A DNA stretch of 64,000 nucleotides from Steroidobacteraceae bacterium (GCA_025458865.1 JALORP010000026.1:1-64000); one strand, 5' to 3'; shown: positions 34,515-43,788, numbered from the stretch's first letter. Numbers and translations are program-made. Notes: generated by a model from the letters alone, not told the origin.

Positions 34515-36410
34515 ATGACCGATATCCTCAGCACCGGCGTGTCCGGGCTGCTCGCCTTCCAGCGCGGGCTCGCCACCACCAGCCAGAACATCGCCAATGC
34601 CGCGACCGAGGGCTACAGCCGCCAGCGGATCGAGCTCGACGCGCGCGACCCGCGACCCTTCGGCAGCGGCTTCGTCGGGACGGGTGTCGACGTCACCACG
34701 ATCCGCCGCCTGCTGGACCAGTTCGCGGTCAACCAGTGGCGCGCCTCCAGCTCGGACCTCGGCAGGCTGTCGGCCTACTCGGAGCTGGCCGGCCGCGTGG
34801 ACGACCTGCTGGCGGACCCGGATGGCGGGCTGCCCGCCACCTTGCAGGCGTTTTTCGCCGCCTGGCAGGAAGTGGCGAACAACCCGTCGTCCTCGACCGC
34901 GCGCCAGCTGCTCCTGTCGCAGGCGGAGAGCGTCTCGGACCGCTTCCGGGCGACGATCCAGCGCATCGACCAGCTGGAGGTCGACATCAACGGCCGCCTG
35001 AACGCGCGCGTGACGGAGGTGAATTCGCTGGCGACCTCCATCGCGCGCCTGAACGCGGACATCGAATCGTCATCGGCGGCCTTCAACGGCCAGCCGCCCA
35101 ACGACCTGATGGACGAGCGCGACCGGTTGATCCTGCGCCTGTCCGAGCTCGTCAACGTGACCACCGTCCCCGATTCCGGCGGCGCCCTGAACGTCTTCAT
35201 CGGCAACGGACAGACCCTGGTGCTGCGGGACTACGCCGCCAGCCTGGGCACCGCGCCGAGCGCGCTCGACGCGGGCCGCCTCGACATCGTCTACCGCAGC
35301 ACGGGGCTGCAGCAGGTGGTGACGCAGTCGATCACGGGCGGGGAGATCGGCGGGCTGCTGGACGTCCGCCGCGAGGTATTCGACCCGGCCCGGCAGCAGC
35401 TGGGCCTGGTCGCCGCCGTGCTCGGCTACTCGGTCAACGAGCAGCAGGCCGCCGGCATGGACCTGAACGGCCGGCTGGGCGCGGCGATGTTCGCCGTGCC
35501 GCCGCCGCAGGTCGCCCCCGCGATGACCAATGCCGGCAGCGCCACGGCGTCCGCGGCCGTCACGGACTTCCGTGCGCTGACGGGCGACGACTACGTGCTG
35601 CGTTTCGACGGCGCGGCCTGGACGGTGGCCCGCGCGGCCACCGGCGCCGCCGTGACGGTCACCGGCAGCGGCAGCGCGGCGGACCCGCTCGTCTTCGACG
35701 GCCTGTCGGTCGCCGTCGGCGCCGGTGCCGCGGCTGGCGACCGGTTCACGCTGCGCGGCACGCGTGATGCCGCCGCGGGTCTCGCCGTGGCGCTGGCCGA
35801 TCCGAGGAGCGTCGCCGCGGCCGCGCCCATCCGCAGCGCGGCGCTTGCCGCCAATCTCGGCACCGGGAGCATCAGCGCGGGCGAGGTGGTGGATGCCGCC
35901 GACCCGAACCTGCTCGCGACCGTGGACATCCGCTTCCTCACGCCGACCACCTACAGCATCAACGGCGCCGGCAGCTTCGCCTACGTCCCGGGCGGCGACA
36001 TCGTCGTCAACGGCTGGCGCGTGCAGGTTTCGGGCGCTCCCCTCGCGGGAGACACGTTCCGCATCGAGCGCAACGCGGGCGGCGTCGGCGACAATCGCAA
36101 TGCCCTCGCGATCGCCCGGCTGCAGGGCGGGCTGCTCGTCGGCGGCGGCACCGCGACGCTGGGCGATGCCCTCATCGGGACCATCGGCCAGGTCGGCACC
36201 CAGGCGAACCGGTCCGGCGTGGCGCTCGCGGCGCAGCAGACCATCCAGTCGAGCGCGCGCGACGCCGTCCTGTCCGTCTCCGGCGTCAACCTCGACGAGG
36301 AGGCCGCCGACCTGCTCAAGTGGCAGCGGGCCTACCAGGCCGCCGCCCAGACCATCACGGTCGCGGACACCCTGTTCCAGACCCTGCTGGCCGCGACTTC
36401 CAGGAGATAG
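34515..36410 (+). CDS. flgK: hook-filament junction protein FlgK (HAP1)
   Basis: HAP1 of 631 residues. The N-terminal LATTSQNIANAATEGYSRQRIEL (key: NIANAATEGYSRQ) and C-terminal VNLDEEAADLLKWQRAYQAAAQTI (key: NLDEEAADLLKWQRAYQA) are classic. The region between residues 300 and 520 is expanded and Ala-rich and holds the variable exposed domains. It is secreted by the flagellar export apparatus with FlgN as chaperone. It follows flgJ by 46 bp. Confidence 0.97.
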   Translation: MTDILSTGVSGLLAFQRGLATTSQNIANAATEGYSRQRIELDARDPRPFGSGFVGTGVDVTTIRRLLDQFAVNQWRASSSDLGRLSAYSELAGRVDDLLADPDGGLPATLQAFFAAWQEVANNPSSSTARQLLLSQAESVSDRFRATIQRIDQLEVDINGRLNARVTEVNSLATSIARLNADIESSSAAFNGQPPNDLMDERDRLILRLSELVNVTTVPDSGGALNVFIGNGQTLVLRDYAASLGTAPSALDAGRLDIVYRSTGLQQVVTQSITGGEIGGLLDVRREVFDPARQQLGLVAAVLGYSVNEQQAAGMDLNGRLGAAMFAVPPPQVAPAMTNAGSATASAAVTDFRALTGDDYVLRFDGAAWTVARAATGAAVTVTGSGSAADPLVFDGLSVAVGAGAAAGDRFTLRGTRDAAAGLAVALADPRSVAAAAPIRSAALAANLGTGSISAGEVVDAADPNLLATVDIRFLTPTTYSINGAGSFAYVPGGDIVVNGWRVQVSGAPLAGDTFRIERNAGGVGDNRNALAIARLQGGLLVGGGTATLGDALIGTIGQVGTQANRSGVALAAQQTIQSSARDAVLSVSGVNLDEEAADLLKWQRAYQAAAQTITVADTLFQTLLAATSRR

Positions 36411-36412
36411 CC

Positions 36413-37606
36413 GTGCGCGTCGCCTTCCTGTCCGAGCGGGCGTCCTACCTCGACGCCGTCTCCCAGTCCCAGTCGGCCATCGCCCGCACCCAGGAGCAGA
36501 TCGCCACCGGGCGCAAGTTCACGACCGCCGGCCAGGATCCGGTGGCCGCGACGCAGTCGCTGTCCATCGAGACGCTGCTCGCGAACTACGAGCGCTACGA
36601 CCGCAACGCGACGCTCGCCGCAAACCGGCTCGGGTTCGAAGAGACTGCGCTGAAGGGGGCGAACGAGGTGCTGATGCGGGTTCGCGAACTCGTGCTGCAG
36701 GCCGCGAACGGCCCGCAGTCCGCCGAGGCCCGCGCCGCCATCGCGGCCGAGGTGCGGGAGCGGCTCGACGAGCTGGTCGCCACGGCCAACACCCGCGACG
36801 GCAACGGCGAGTATCTCTTCGCGGGCTCGGCCACGCGCACGCAGCCTTTCGTGCAGAGCGGCGGCGCCGTCGCCTACCAGGGCGACCAGGGCCGGCGCCT
36901 GCAGCAGATCGCCGAGGACCAGTTCGTGGCCGACGGCGATTCCGGCGCCGCGGTGTTCGAGCTGATCCGCAACGGCAACGGCACGTTCAACGTGACCCAG
37001 GCCGCGGGCAACGCGGGCACGGCCCGCATGGGCGAGTTCACGGTGACCGATGCGTCGCAGTACGACGCCGGCAGCTACCGGATCGTGTTCACCGCGCCGG
37101 ACGCGTGGGAGGCGCGCGACGCCTCCAACGCCGTCGTGGCGGGCGGCGCCTACCAGCCGGGCGACGCCGTGAGCTTTCGCGGCATGTCCATCGAGTTCGC
37201 GGGCACCCCCGCGGCCGGCGACACCTTCAACGTGGAGCCGAGCGCGAACCAGAGCGCCTTCGCCACCATCGAGCGGCTGCTCGCGGCGCTCGCGAGGCCC
37301 GACGGCACTTCCGCGGACCGGGCGGCGCTGTCCAACGAGCTGTCGAATGCGCTGGTGGACATCGACCAGGCCATCGGCAACGTGCTCGACGTGCGCGCGG
37401 GCGTCGGCGCGCGACTCTCCGCGATCGAGTCCCGGCAGTCCCAGAACCAGGATGCCACCCTCGAGCTCAAGGGCGCGCTCTCGGGCCTGCGCGACACCGA
37501 CTACGCCGCTGCCCTCACCCTGCTGGAGCAGCAGCTGACGGCGCTCGAGGCGGCGCAGAAGTCCTACGTGCGGGCCGAGGGCCTGTCGCTGTTCGACTAC
37601 CTGTAG
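36413..37606 (+). CDS. flgL: hook-filament junction protein FlgL (HAP3)
   Basis: HAP3 of 397 residues, related to flagellin at both ends: N-terminal IARTQEQIATGRKFTTAGQDPVAA (key: QEQIATGRKFTTAGQDP) and C-terminal DTDYAAALTLLEQQLTALEAAQKSYV (key: LLEQQLTALEAAQKSY). It ends the flg operon. GTG start 2 bp after the flgK stop with AGGAG at that stop. It joins FlgK to the filament. Confidence 0.96.
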   Translation: MRVAFLSERASYLDAVSQSQSAIARTQEQIATGRKFTTAGQDPVAATQSLSIETLLANYERYDRNATLAANRLGFEETALKGANEVLMRVRELVLQAANGPQSAEARAAIAAEVRERLDELVATANTRDGNGEYLFAGSATRTQPFVQSGGAVAYQGDQGRRLQQIAEDQFVADGDSGAAVFELIRNGNGTFNVTQAAGNAGTARMGEFTVTDASQYDAGSYRIVFTAPDAWEARDASNAVVAGGAYQPGDAVSFRGMSIEFAGTPAAGDTFNVEPSANQSAFATIERLLAALARPDGTSADRAALSNELSNALVDIDQAIGNVLDVRAGVGARLSAIESRQSQNQDATLELKGALSGLRDTDYAAALTLLEQQLTALEAAQKSYVRAEGLSLFDYL

Positions 37607-37745
37607 TCGCCCGCCTTGGGGCGGCTGCGCGCGGGGGCTGACCTGGCCGGCCGGGGACCCCCGGCCGGGGCCGCCGCTGGCGGTGCGGCCGTTCATGCCC
37701 GGTTCCGATCGTCCATTCCGCGCGGTACGTCACCTTTTCCAGCCT

Positions 37746-37772
37746 TAAAGATTTCCCGGCGCCGTCCGATAC
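37746..37772 (+). promoter_or_regulatory. sigma-28 (FliA) promoter of fliC
   Basis: TAAAGATT at 37746-37753, an 11-nt spacer and TCCGATAC at 37765-37772 match TAAAGTTT-N11-GCCGATAA at 7 of 8 and 6 of 8 positions. The leader to the fliC ATG is about 90 nt. Confidence 0.88.
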
Positions 37773-37871
37773 ATCGCCTGAGCGTGGTTACCGGACCCCT
37801 CGGAGGGGCTATCCGACCGACGCGTCAGAGGCCCACAGGGCCGGGAAATCAACCATCAGGAGCTGGAAACC

Positions 37872-38696
37872 ATGACCGGGCAAGTGATCAACACCAACAT
37901 GCTGTCGCTCAATGCGCAGCGCAACCTTTCGAGCTCGCAGTCGAGCCTCGCGACGGCGCTGCAGCGCCTGTCCTCGGGCCTGCGCATCAACAGCGCCAAG
38001 GACGACGCGGCCGGCCTCGCCATCAGCGAGCGCTTCACGGCGCAGATCCGCGGCCTCAACCAGGCCGTGCGCAATGCGAGCGACGGCATCTCCCTGGCCC
38101 AGACCGCCGAAGGCGCGCTGGCCGAGGTGACCAATAACCTGCAGCGGATCCGCGAGCTGGCGGTGCAGTCGGCCAATGCGACGAACTCGCCCTCCGACCG
38201 GGCGTCGCTGCAGGCCGAGGTAACCCAGCTGCTGGAGGAGATCGGCCGCGTCGCCGCGCAGACCACCTTCAACGGTACGGAGTTGCTTGACGGGTCGTTC
38301 ACGTCGGCCGTCTTCCAGGTTGGCGCGAACGCCGGCGAGACCATCACCGTGACCTCCACGGTGGACGCGACGACGGCCACCCTCGGCATCGCGACTGCCG
38401 ACATCAGCACGGTCGGGGGCGCCAGCGCGGCCATCACGGCGGTCGACGGCGCGCTCGACGACATCAACGGCTTCCGCGCCGAGTTCGGCGCCATCCAGAA
38501 CCGCTTCGAGTCCGTGATCGCCAACCTGACCACGGCCGCCGAGAACCTGACGGCCTCGCGCAGCCGGATCCAGGACGCGGACTTCGCCGCTGAGACCGCG
38601 GCGCTGACCCGCGCGCAGATCCTGCAGCAGGCCGGCGTGGCGATCCTCGCGCAGGCGAACGCCGCGCCGCAGAACGTCCTCGGCCTGCTGCGGTAA
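37872..38696 (+). CDS. fliC: flagellin
   Basis: Filament protein of 274 residues. The N-terminal domain ([34 protein letters not shown]) and C-terminal domain ([33 protein letters not shown]; key: [14 protein letters not shown]) are intact, while the central region is very short with almost no D2/D3 domain. Such minimal flagellins occur in several proteobacteria. Expression from the sigma-28 promoter at 37746 places it in the late class. FliS is its chaperone. Confidence 0.97.
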   Translation: MTGQVINTNMLSLNAQRNLSSSQSSLATALQRLSSGLRINSAKDDAAGLAISERFTAQIRGLNQAVRNASDGISLAQTAEGALAEVTNNLQRIRELAVQSANATNSPSDRASLQAEVTQLLEEIGRVAAQTTFNGTELLDGSFTSAVFQVGANAGETITVTSTVDATTATLGIATADISTVGGASAAITAVDGALDDINGFRAEFGAIQNRFESVIANLTTAAENLTASRSRIQDADFAAETAALTRAQILQQAGVAILAQANAAPQNVLGLLR

Positions 38697-38722
38697 TCGC
38701 AGTCGTCGAGGGCTGGTCGAAG

Positions 38723-38809
38723 GTCGGGGACTCCCGCTCATCGGCGGGAGTCCCCGACAGGGTCCCGGCGCCCTCGGCGCCGGGAACGCCGCCCGGCCAG
38801 AGGCCGGGC
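38723..38809. repeat. three consecutive perfect hairpins between fliC and flaG
   Basis: Three adjacent inverted repeats: 38723-38737 with 38744-38758 (15-bp perfect stem, 6-nt loop), 38763-38772 with 38776-38785 (10-bp stem, 3-nt loop) and 38791-38798 with 38802-38809 (8-bp stem, 3-nt loop). None is followed by a T run. They may stabilise the flagellin mRNA 3' end or weaken read-through into flaG. Confidence 0.85.
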
Positions 38810-38825
38810 CCGAGGGAATGGGCAC

Positions 38826-39185
38826 ATGCCATACGAGATTGCACCGGTCACGAGGCCGGATGCGCGTATGGCGCAGGGAAGCGCAGCGCCATCCGCCGAG
38901 CCGCCCAGGGTCAGGGACGGTGGCGCCTTGCCGCCCGGCGGCAAGGCCGTGCCGCCGGCACCCGACCTGTCGAAGGTCGTCGAGGCCATCGAGCGGTTCA
39001 TCCGCGACTCCGCGCGCAGCGTCTCCTTCTCCTATGACGACGCGGCGGGCCGCAGCGTGATCGTCGTGCGCGACGGCTCTACCGGCGAGGTTCTCCGGCA
39101 GTTTCCGCTCGAGGAGGCGCTCGCGGTGGCGCGCCGCCTCGCCGACAGCGCCGGCGCGGGCGGCCTCCTCGACCTGCGGGCCTGA
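38826..39185 (+). CDS. flaG: flagellar protein FlaG
   Basis: FlaG-family protein of 119 residues. The C-terminal half carries the family signature: ERFIRDSARSVSFSYDDAAGRSVIVVRDGSTGEVLRQFPLEEAL (key: VSFSYDDAAGR, VIVVRDGSTGEVLRQFP). The N-terminal 50 residues are Pro/Ala-rich. FlaG influences filament length in Pseudomonas, Vibrio and others. It lies 129 bp after fliC, separated by the three hairpins. Confidence 0.9.
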   Translation: MPYEIAPVTRPDARMAQGSAAPSAEPPRVRDGGALPPGGKAVPPAPDLSKVVEAIERFIRDSARSVSFSYDDAAGRSVIVVRDGSTGEVLRQFPLEEALAVARRLADSAGAGGLLDLRA

Positions 39186-39312
39186 GAGTCGAAACTGCTC
39201 CGCCACCGGGGCCGTGTCCACCCGGGCGCGGCAGGTGGACTGCGCGTGAGGCGCCCGTCCGCTCAAGGCGCGCCATCTCGCGCCGTTAAACTGTTCGTGG
39301 GGCGGGCTCCGG

Positions 39313-39328
39313 TGGTACGGAACTTGCT
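39313..39328 (+). promoter_or_regulatory. sigma-54 promoter of fliD-fliS-fliT-PilZ
   Basis: TGGTACGGAACTTGCT keeps the GG/GC core and spacing of TGGCAC-N5-TTGCW with one mismatch (T for C). The predicted start is near 39339, 23 nt before the fliD ATG. Confidence 0.85.
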
Positions 39329-39361
39329 CTTTTAAGCCCAGTTTCACGGCGTGGACCTTCC

Positions 39362-40720
39362 ATGAGCATCATCGCCTCGGGCATCGGCTCCGGCCTCGAC
39401 ATCGACGGCATCGTCCGCCAGCTGCTGGCAGCCGAGGGGCAGCCGCAGCAGCAGCGGCTCGACCAGCGACAGTCCTCGCTGCAGGCGCGGCTGTCGGCCT
39501 TTGGCCAGTTTCGCAGTGCCATCGAGGCCCTGCGCGAGGCACTGCGGCCGCTGACTTCGCTCGACGGCTTCCAGGGCCGGACGGCCGTCGTCGCCAGCGA
39601 GGCGCTGCTCGGCGCGAGCGCCACGCTCGAGGCCGCACCGGGCAGCTACACCGTCGAAGTGCTGCAGCTCGCCGCCGCGCAGAAGCTCGCCAGCGGGCCG
39701 TTCGCCAGCGCCCAGGACGTGGTCGGCAACGGCACGCTGACCCTCGCGGTCGGCGGCGAATCCTTCGACGTCGTGATCGAGCCGGGGCGCGAGACCCTGG
39801 CGGACATCCGCAGCGCCATCAACGCAGCCACGGGCAACTCCGGCGTCACGGCCACACTGGTCAACGCGAGCGACGGCACGCGCCTCGTGCTGACCGCCGC
39901 GCAGAGCGGCGCCGCCAGCACCATCAGCGTGTCCGCGTCGGGCGGGGATGGCGGGCTCGCCGCGCTCACCACCCTGACCGAGGTGCAGCCGGCGCGCGAT
40001 GCGCAGCTTCGGGTGGATGGCTTCACGATCAACTCGGCCACCAACGTCGTTTCGGACGCCGTCAGCGGCCTGACGCTCGCGCTCAAGTCCGCTGCCCCGG
40101 GCAGCCCGACCACGGTGACCGTCGGCAACGACGCCGAGGGCTCGCGCGCCAAGGTCGACGGGTTCGTGCAGGCCTACAACGCCCTCGTGAACGCCCTCCG
40201 GCCCTTGACGGCGTTCAACGCCGACACCGGCACGCGCGGACCGCTGCTCGGCGACCCGACCGCGCGGAACTTCCTGAACGCGGTGCGCACGGAGGTCGTG
40301 CGCGCCGTGGCCGGCGGCGGGTCGGTCGGCTCGCTCGCCGAGCTCGGCATCACGACCCGTGCCGACGGCACGCTCTCGATCGATGCGACGCGCCTCGGGG
40401 AGGCGCTCGCCGGCCGGTTCGAGGATGTCGGCCGGTTCTTCTCCGCGGGAGAGACCGGTCTTGCCGGGCGCCTCGACGCGTTGCTCGGCCAGTACGTTGG
40501 AAGCGACGGGCTGATCAAGGCCCGCACCGATGGACTGCAGGCCCGCCTGCGCGACGTCGCGGACGCCCGCACGGCGCTCGAGTTCCGCCTCGAGAAGATC
40601 GAGGCGCGACTGCGGCGCGAGTTCGGCGCCCTCGATTCGCTGGTGGCGCAGCTGCGCCAGACCAGCGACTTCCTCACGCGCCAGCTCGCGACGCTGACGC
40701 CCACCAACCAGCAGCGATAG
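39362..40720 (+). CDS. fliD: flagellar filament cap protein FliD (HAP2)
   Basis: Filament cap of 452 residues. It has the N-terminal IASGIGSGLDIDGIVRQLL (key: GIGSGLDIDGIV), the central flagellin-hook IN motif region (SGLTLALKSAAPGSPTTVTV; key: GLTLALKSAAPG) and the C-terminal coiled coil RLRREFGALDSLVAQLRQTSDFLTRQLA (key: FGALDSLVAQL). It caps the growing filament and directs flagellin folding. The ribosome site before its ATG is weak. Confidence 0.95.
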   Translation: MSIIASGIGSGLDIDGIVRQLLAAEGQPQQQRLDQRQSSLQARLSAFGQFRSAIEALREALRPLTSLDGFQGRTAVVASEALLGASATLEAAPGSYTVEVLQLAAAQKLASGPFASAQDVVGNGTLTLAVGGESFDVVIEPGRETLADIRSAINAATGNSGVTATLVNASDGTRLVLTAAQSGAASTISVSASGGDGGLAALTTLTEVQPARDAQLRVDGFTINSATNVVSDAVSGLTLALKSAAPGSPTTVTVGNDAEGSRAKVDGFVQAYNALVNALRPLTAFNADTGTRGPLLGDPTARNFLNAVRTEVVRAVAGGGSVGSLAELGITTRADGTLSIDATRLGEALAGRFEDVGRFFSAGETGLAGRLDALLGQYVGSDGLIKARTDGLQARLRDVADARTALEFRLEKIEARLRREFGALDSLVAQLRQTSDFLTRQLATLTPTNQQR

Positions 40721-40736
40721 GCGAGGAGGCGAGACG

Positions 40737-41141
40737 ATGACCTACGGGACCGGATCCGCGGTCAAGGCCTACCAGTCCGCAGGCGCCCACGGGCGCGTCG
40801 CCGAGGCCGACCCGCACCGCCTCGTGCAGCTGCTGCTCGAGGGCGCGCTCGACCGGCTCGCGATCGCCCGGGGCCACCTGCAGGCCGGGCGGATCCCGCA
40901 GAAAGGCGAGACCCTCTCGCGCGCCATCGCGATCGTGGATTCGCTCAACGCCCACCTCGACCTCGAGCGCGGCGGCGAGATCGCCGCCAACCTGCGCGGC
41001 CTGTACGACTACGCCACGCGCCGCCTGCTCGAGGCCAACCTGCGCAACGATGCCCAGGCCATCGACGAAGTCGCCGGCCTCCTGCGCGAAGTGAAGGCGG
41101 GCTGGGACGCGATCGGCGCCGCGGCCCGGACTCCGCAATGA
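40737..41141 (+). CDS. fliS: flagellin export chaperone FliS
   Basis: A 134-residue helical chaperone that binds the FliC C-terminus. Recognisable features are KAYQSAGAHGRVAEADPHRLVQLLLEGALDRL (key: DPHRLVQLLLEGAL), and LNAHLDLERGGEIAANLRGLYDYATRRL (key: GEIAANLRGLYDY). It starts after GAGGAGGC and its stop overlaps the fliT ATG by 4 bp. Confidence 0.95.
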   Translation: MTYGTGSAVKAYQSAGAHGRVAEADPHRLVQLLLEGALDRLAIARGHLQAGRIPQKGETLSRAIAIVDSLNAHLDLERGGEIAANLRGLYDYATRRLLEANLRNDAQAIDEVAGLLREVKAGWDAIGAAARTPQ

Positions 41142-41470
41142 CGGCAGTCGCGCGCGCCGCGGAGCCGGTCGACGGGCTCGAGCAGGCGCTCGCGCTCACC
41201 GCCGAGCTGCGCGCCTGCGTCGAGGCGGGCGACTTCGAGGCGGCCGCCGACCTCGAGGCGGCGCGCCGCGCGCTGCTCGAGGATTTTTTCGCCGTTCGGC
41301 CGCCGGCCGCGGACCTCGAGCGCTGCGTTGGCCTGCTGCGCGAGCTCGTGGCGGCCAACGACGTGCTGGTCGGCCTCGCCGACCACCTGCAGCGCGCGCT
41401 CGCGCGCGAGGTCGAGACGCTCGGCACGGGTCGCCGCGCCGTCCGCGCCTATGGCGCCGCCGGGCCATGA
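41138..41470 (+). CDS. fliT: FliT-like flagellar chaperone
   Basis: A 110-residue, largely helical protein placed exactly where FliT is found, overlapping the fliS stop by 4 bp. FliT binds FliD, FliI and, in enterobacteria, FlhDC. Sequence identity within this family is low, so the call rests on position, size and the helix pattern (LEQALALTAELRACVEAGDFEAAADLEAARRALL; key: LRACVEAGDFEAA). Confidence 0.75.
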   Translation: MTAVARAAEPVDGLEQALALTAELRACVEAGDFEAAADLEAARRALLEDFFAVRPPAADLERCVGLLRELVAANDVLVGLADHLQRALAREVETLGTGRRAVRAYGAAGP

Positions 41471-41477
41471 GCCTGCC

Positions 41478-42053
41478 TTGAGCGCCAGCGGCGACAGCGA
41501 CTTCACCGACGGCCTGCACTTCGACGGGCAGCTGTCGCTTGCCTTCGAGGGCGACGACGCCGAGCCGCTGCCCGCGACGCTCGCGCGCCTCAATGCCGAC
41601 AACCTCCAGGTGCTGCAGTCCGACGCATCGCTGGCCGAGTCGCACCGCATGGTGGACGCCAAGGACGAAGAGCGGCCCTGGCTGGCGGACCTTGCCCGCC
41701 TCGAGTTCAAGCTCGACGTGCTGCTCGGCACGCTCGGCCGGGTGCTCGCGCGCGAAGCCGTGATGCCGGCCGCCGTCCCGGTCCGGATGTACGCGGGCGG
41801 CATCGAGTGGCTGGCGCAGGACGATCGCCCCGTGACCGGCGCCCGCGGCCGCCTGACGCTCTACGTGAATCCGTCCTTCCCGCAGCCGCTGCAGGTATAT
41901 GGCCGGGTGATCGGCTACCGCAGCGACGGGCATGGACTCTGGGCGCAGTTCGCCTTCGGCGGGCTGAGCGCCCCGGTGGTGGACATGCTCGAGCGACTGG
42001 TCTTCCGGCAGCACCGCCGGCAGGTGGCGGGCGCGCGCGGGGCGGGTGCCTGA
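41478..42053 (+). CDS. atypical PilZ-domain protein of the fliD-fliS-fliT operon
   Basis: A 191-residue protein with an N-terminal helical segment (DLARLEFKLDVLLGTLGRVL) and a C-terminal beta domain (GGIEWLAQ, GRLTLYVNPSFPQPLQVYGRV, GLWAQFAF, ending in VFRQHRRQVA). This layout is found in the PilZ-type genes next to fliT in Xanthomonas and Pseudomonas. A canonical RxxxR plus DxSxxG pair is not visible, so c-di-GMP binding is uncertain. The start is TTG at 41478, 7 bp after fliT; no ATG or GTG fits better. Confidence 0.72.
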   Translation: MSASGDSDFTDGLHFDGQLSLAFEGDDAEPLPATLARLNADNLQVLQSDASLAESHRMVDAKDEERPWLADLARLEFKLDVLLGTLGRVLAREAVMPAAVPVRMYAGGIEWLAQDDRPVTGARGRLTLYVNPSFPQPLQVYGRVIGYRSDGHGLWAQFAFGGLSAPVVDMLERLVFRQHRRQVAGARGAGA

Positions 42054-42268
42054 CGCCCCCAGGCATCCGGATCAGCAATTTGTCGTGGACAGGCATTAAG
42101 GTAATTCCTTAGATTGCTTTCAGGGTTTTGCGCATAACGGTATCGGTGGTTATTTCTCTAGGATTCGAAGCGTCTGGAAGGGCAGCCTGTCTGCATTCAG
42201 ACGCTTAGATCGAAAATCTCGAACAATAACCAGATCCGCATGAGGCGGGTCGCTGACTGCGGGATGCC
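42054..42268. other. fleQ upstream region with an inverted repeat
   Basis: A 215-bp, relatively AT-rich stretch. AAGCGTCTG at 42168-42176 and CAGACGCTT at 42198-42206 form a perfect 9-bp inverted repeat. Weak sigma-70-like pairs are seen at 42080-42107 and 42128-42156; no sigma-54 signature is found, as expected for the master regulator gene fleQ. The repeat could be an operator or an RNA hairpin in the leader. Confidence 0.5.
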
Positions 42269-43621
42269 GTGACCGACACGAAAGTCGCCGTCATCGAGCC
42301 TGACGCCAGCCGGATTCCGGCCTGGCACAGCGCCCTCCACTTCCTCGACTACCAGCCGGTCATCGCCCCGACGCTCGAGGCGCTGGACTGGCCCCGGCGG
42401 GCAGCGCCCGACTGGGCCGCCCTGGTCATCGGGCACGCCCGCCCGCGCCGGATCCTGGAGGAAGTGGCGGCGCGGCTTGGCGTCGCGGGCGGGCCGCTGC
42501 CCGTCGTCTGCACCGAACCGCTCGGCCACGACCCGGCGCTGGGGTCGATGCTCGTGCCGCTGCCGCTCGAGTTGCCGCTGCGCTATCCGCAGCTGTCGGC
42601 CGTCCTGCACGAGGCGCGCCGGCTGCGCGCGGCCCAGGCGCCCGGGGCGAGCGCGTGGCGCCCGGGCGGCTCATCTCCGGCCATCGGAGCCGTGCACCGC
42701 CTGTCGGAGCAGGTCGCCGCATTCGACACGAGCGTGCTGATCCTCGGCGAATCCGGCACCGGCAAGGAAATGGTGGCGCGCTACATACACGAGCTGTCGC
42801 CGCGCGCGCACCGGCCCTTCGTGCCGGTCAACTGCGGGGCGATCCCGCCGGACCTGCTCGAGAGCGAGCTGTTCGGCCACGAGAAAGGGGCTTTCACCGG
42901 CGCCCTCACGACGCGCGTGGGGCGCTTCGAGTTCGCCGAGGGTGGCACCCTGTTCCTCGACGAGATCGGCGACATGCCGCACGCCATGCAGGTCAAGCTG
43001 CTGCGCGTGCTGCAGGAACGCAGCTTCGAGCGTGTCGGCAGCAACCGCAGCCAGCGCTGCGACGTGCGGGTCATCGCCGCGACCCACCGCGACCTCGAGG
43101 CCGCGATCGCCGATGGCCGCTTCCGCGAGGACCTCTACTACCGCCTCAACGTGTTCCCGATCCAGATGCCGCCGCTCAGGGATCGCATCGCCGACCTGCC
43201 TGCGCTGATCGACCAGCTCGGCGCGCGCCTCGAGGCGTCCACGGGGCGGCGCGTCAGCCTGACCGCCGCGGGGCTCGCCGCCCTCGGCCGCTACGGCTGG
43301 CCGGGCAACGTGCGCGAGCTCGCCAACCTGCTCGAACGCCTGGTGATCCTGTATCCCGGCGAGCGGATCGGGCCGGAACTGCTGCCCGAGCGCTACCGCG
43401 CCGGCGTGGCGACCGGGCCGGTGCCGGAGGCGGGCCTTGCGCTCCCCGGCGAGGGCGTGAGCCTCAAGGATCACCTCGCGCAGCTCGAGGTCACCATGAT
43501 CCGCGAGGCGCTCGCCCGCGCGGACGGCACCGTTTCCGAGGCAGCCCGCCTGCTCGGCCTGCAGCGCACCACCCTGGTCGAGAAGCTGCGCAAGTACCGC
43601 CTCGAGGCCCGCGCTGCCTGA
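42269..43621 (+). CDS. fleQ: sigma-54-dependent flagellar master regulator FleQ
   Basis: Enhancer-binding protein of 450 residues that drives flagellar class II promoters and in relatives also senses c-di-GMP. The N-terminal FleQ receiver-like domain (residues 1-120) lacks a clean phospho-Asp. The AAA+ domain has Walker A GESGTGKE (160-167), the sigma-54-contact loop GAFTGA (207-212) and Walker [10 protein letters not shown]. The C-terminal helix-turn-helix is [20 protein letters not shown]. The start is GTG. It is monocistronic and lies directly upstream of fleSR, as in Pseudomonas. Confidence 0.95.
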   Translation: MTDTKVAVIEPDASRIPAWHSALHFLDYQPVIAPTLEALDWPRRAAPDWAALVIGHARPRRILEEVAARLGVAGGPLPVVCTEPLGHDPALGSMLVPLPLELPLRYPQLSAVLHEARRLRAAQAPGASAWRPGGSSPAIGAVHRLSEQVAAFDTSVLILGESGTGKEMVARYIHELSPRAHRPFVPVNCGAIPPDLLESELFGHEKGAFTGALTTRVGRFEFAEGGTLFLDEIGDMPHAMQVKLLRVLQERSFERVGSNRSQRCDVRVIAATHRDLEAAIADGRFREDLYYRLNVFPIQMPPLRDRIADLPALIDQLGARLEASTGRRVSLTAAGLAALGRYGWPGNVRELANLLERLVILYPGERIGPELLPERYRAGVATGPVPEAGLALPGEGVSLKDHLAQLEVTMIREALARADGTVSEAARLLGLQRTTLVEKLRKYRLEARAA

Positions 43622-43739
43622 GCCCGGCCCCGCTGCCGTGGCCGCGCCGTCCCGGCCAGACTCCTCCGTCGACGGTTTTTTGACGCGGGCCCGCCGCGTC
43701 GAGTCACGCTAAGTCATTGTTTTATAGATGGTCAGTGTC

Positions 43740-43755
43740 TGGCACGGATATTGCT
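43740..43755 (+). promoter_or_regulatory. sigma-54 promoter of fleSR-fliEFGHIJ
   Basis: TGGCACGGATATTGCT matches TGGCAC-N5-TTGCW perfectly. The predicted start, near 43766, shows that the fleS ATG at 43789 rather than an upstream start is used. Confidence 0.93.
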
Positions 43756-43788
43756 GGACTGTCCGGTGGTATTCCCCGGCGAGGGTCC

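Noticed and set aside
38723-38809. hairpins after fliC as standard intrinsic terminators
   Set aside because: None is followed by a U-rich tract, so they are listed as structured repeats.
42321-42336. TGGCAC resembling a sigma-54 site inside fleQ
   Set aside because: There is no TTGC element at the required distance.
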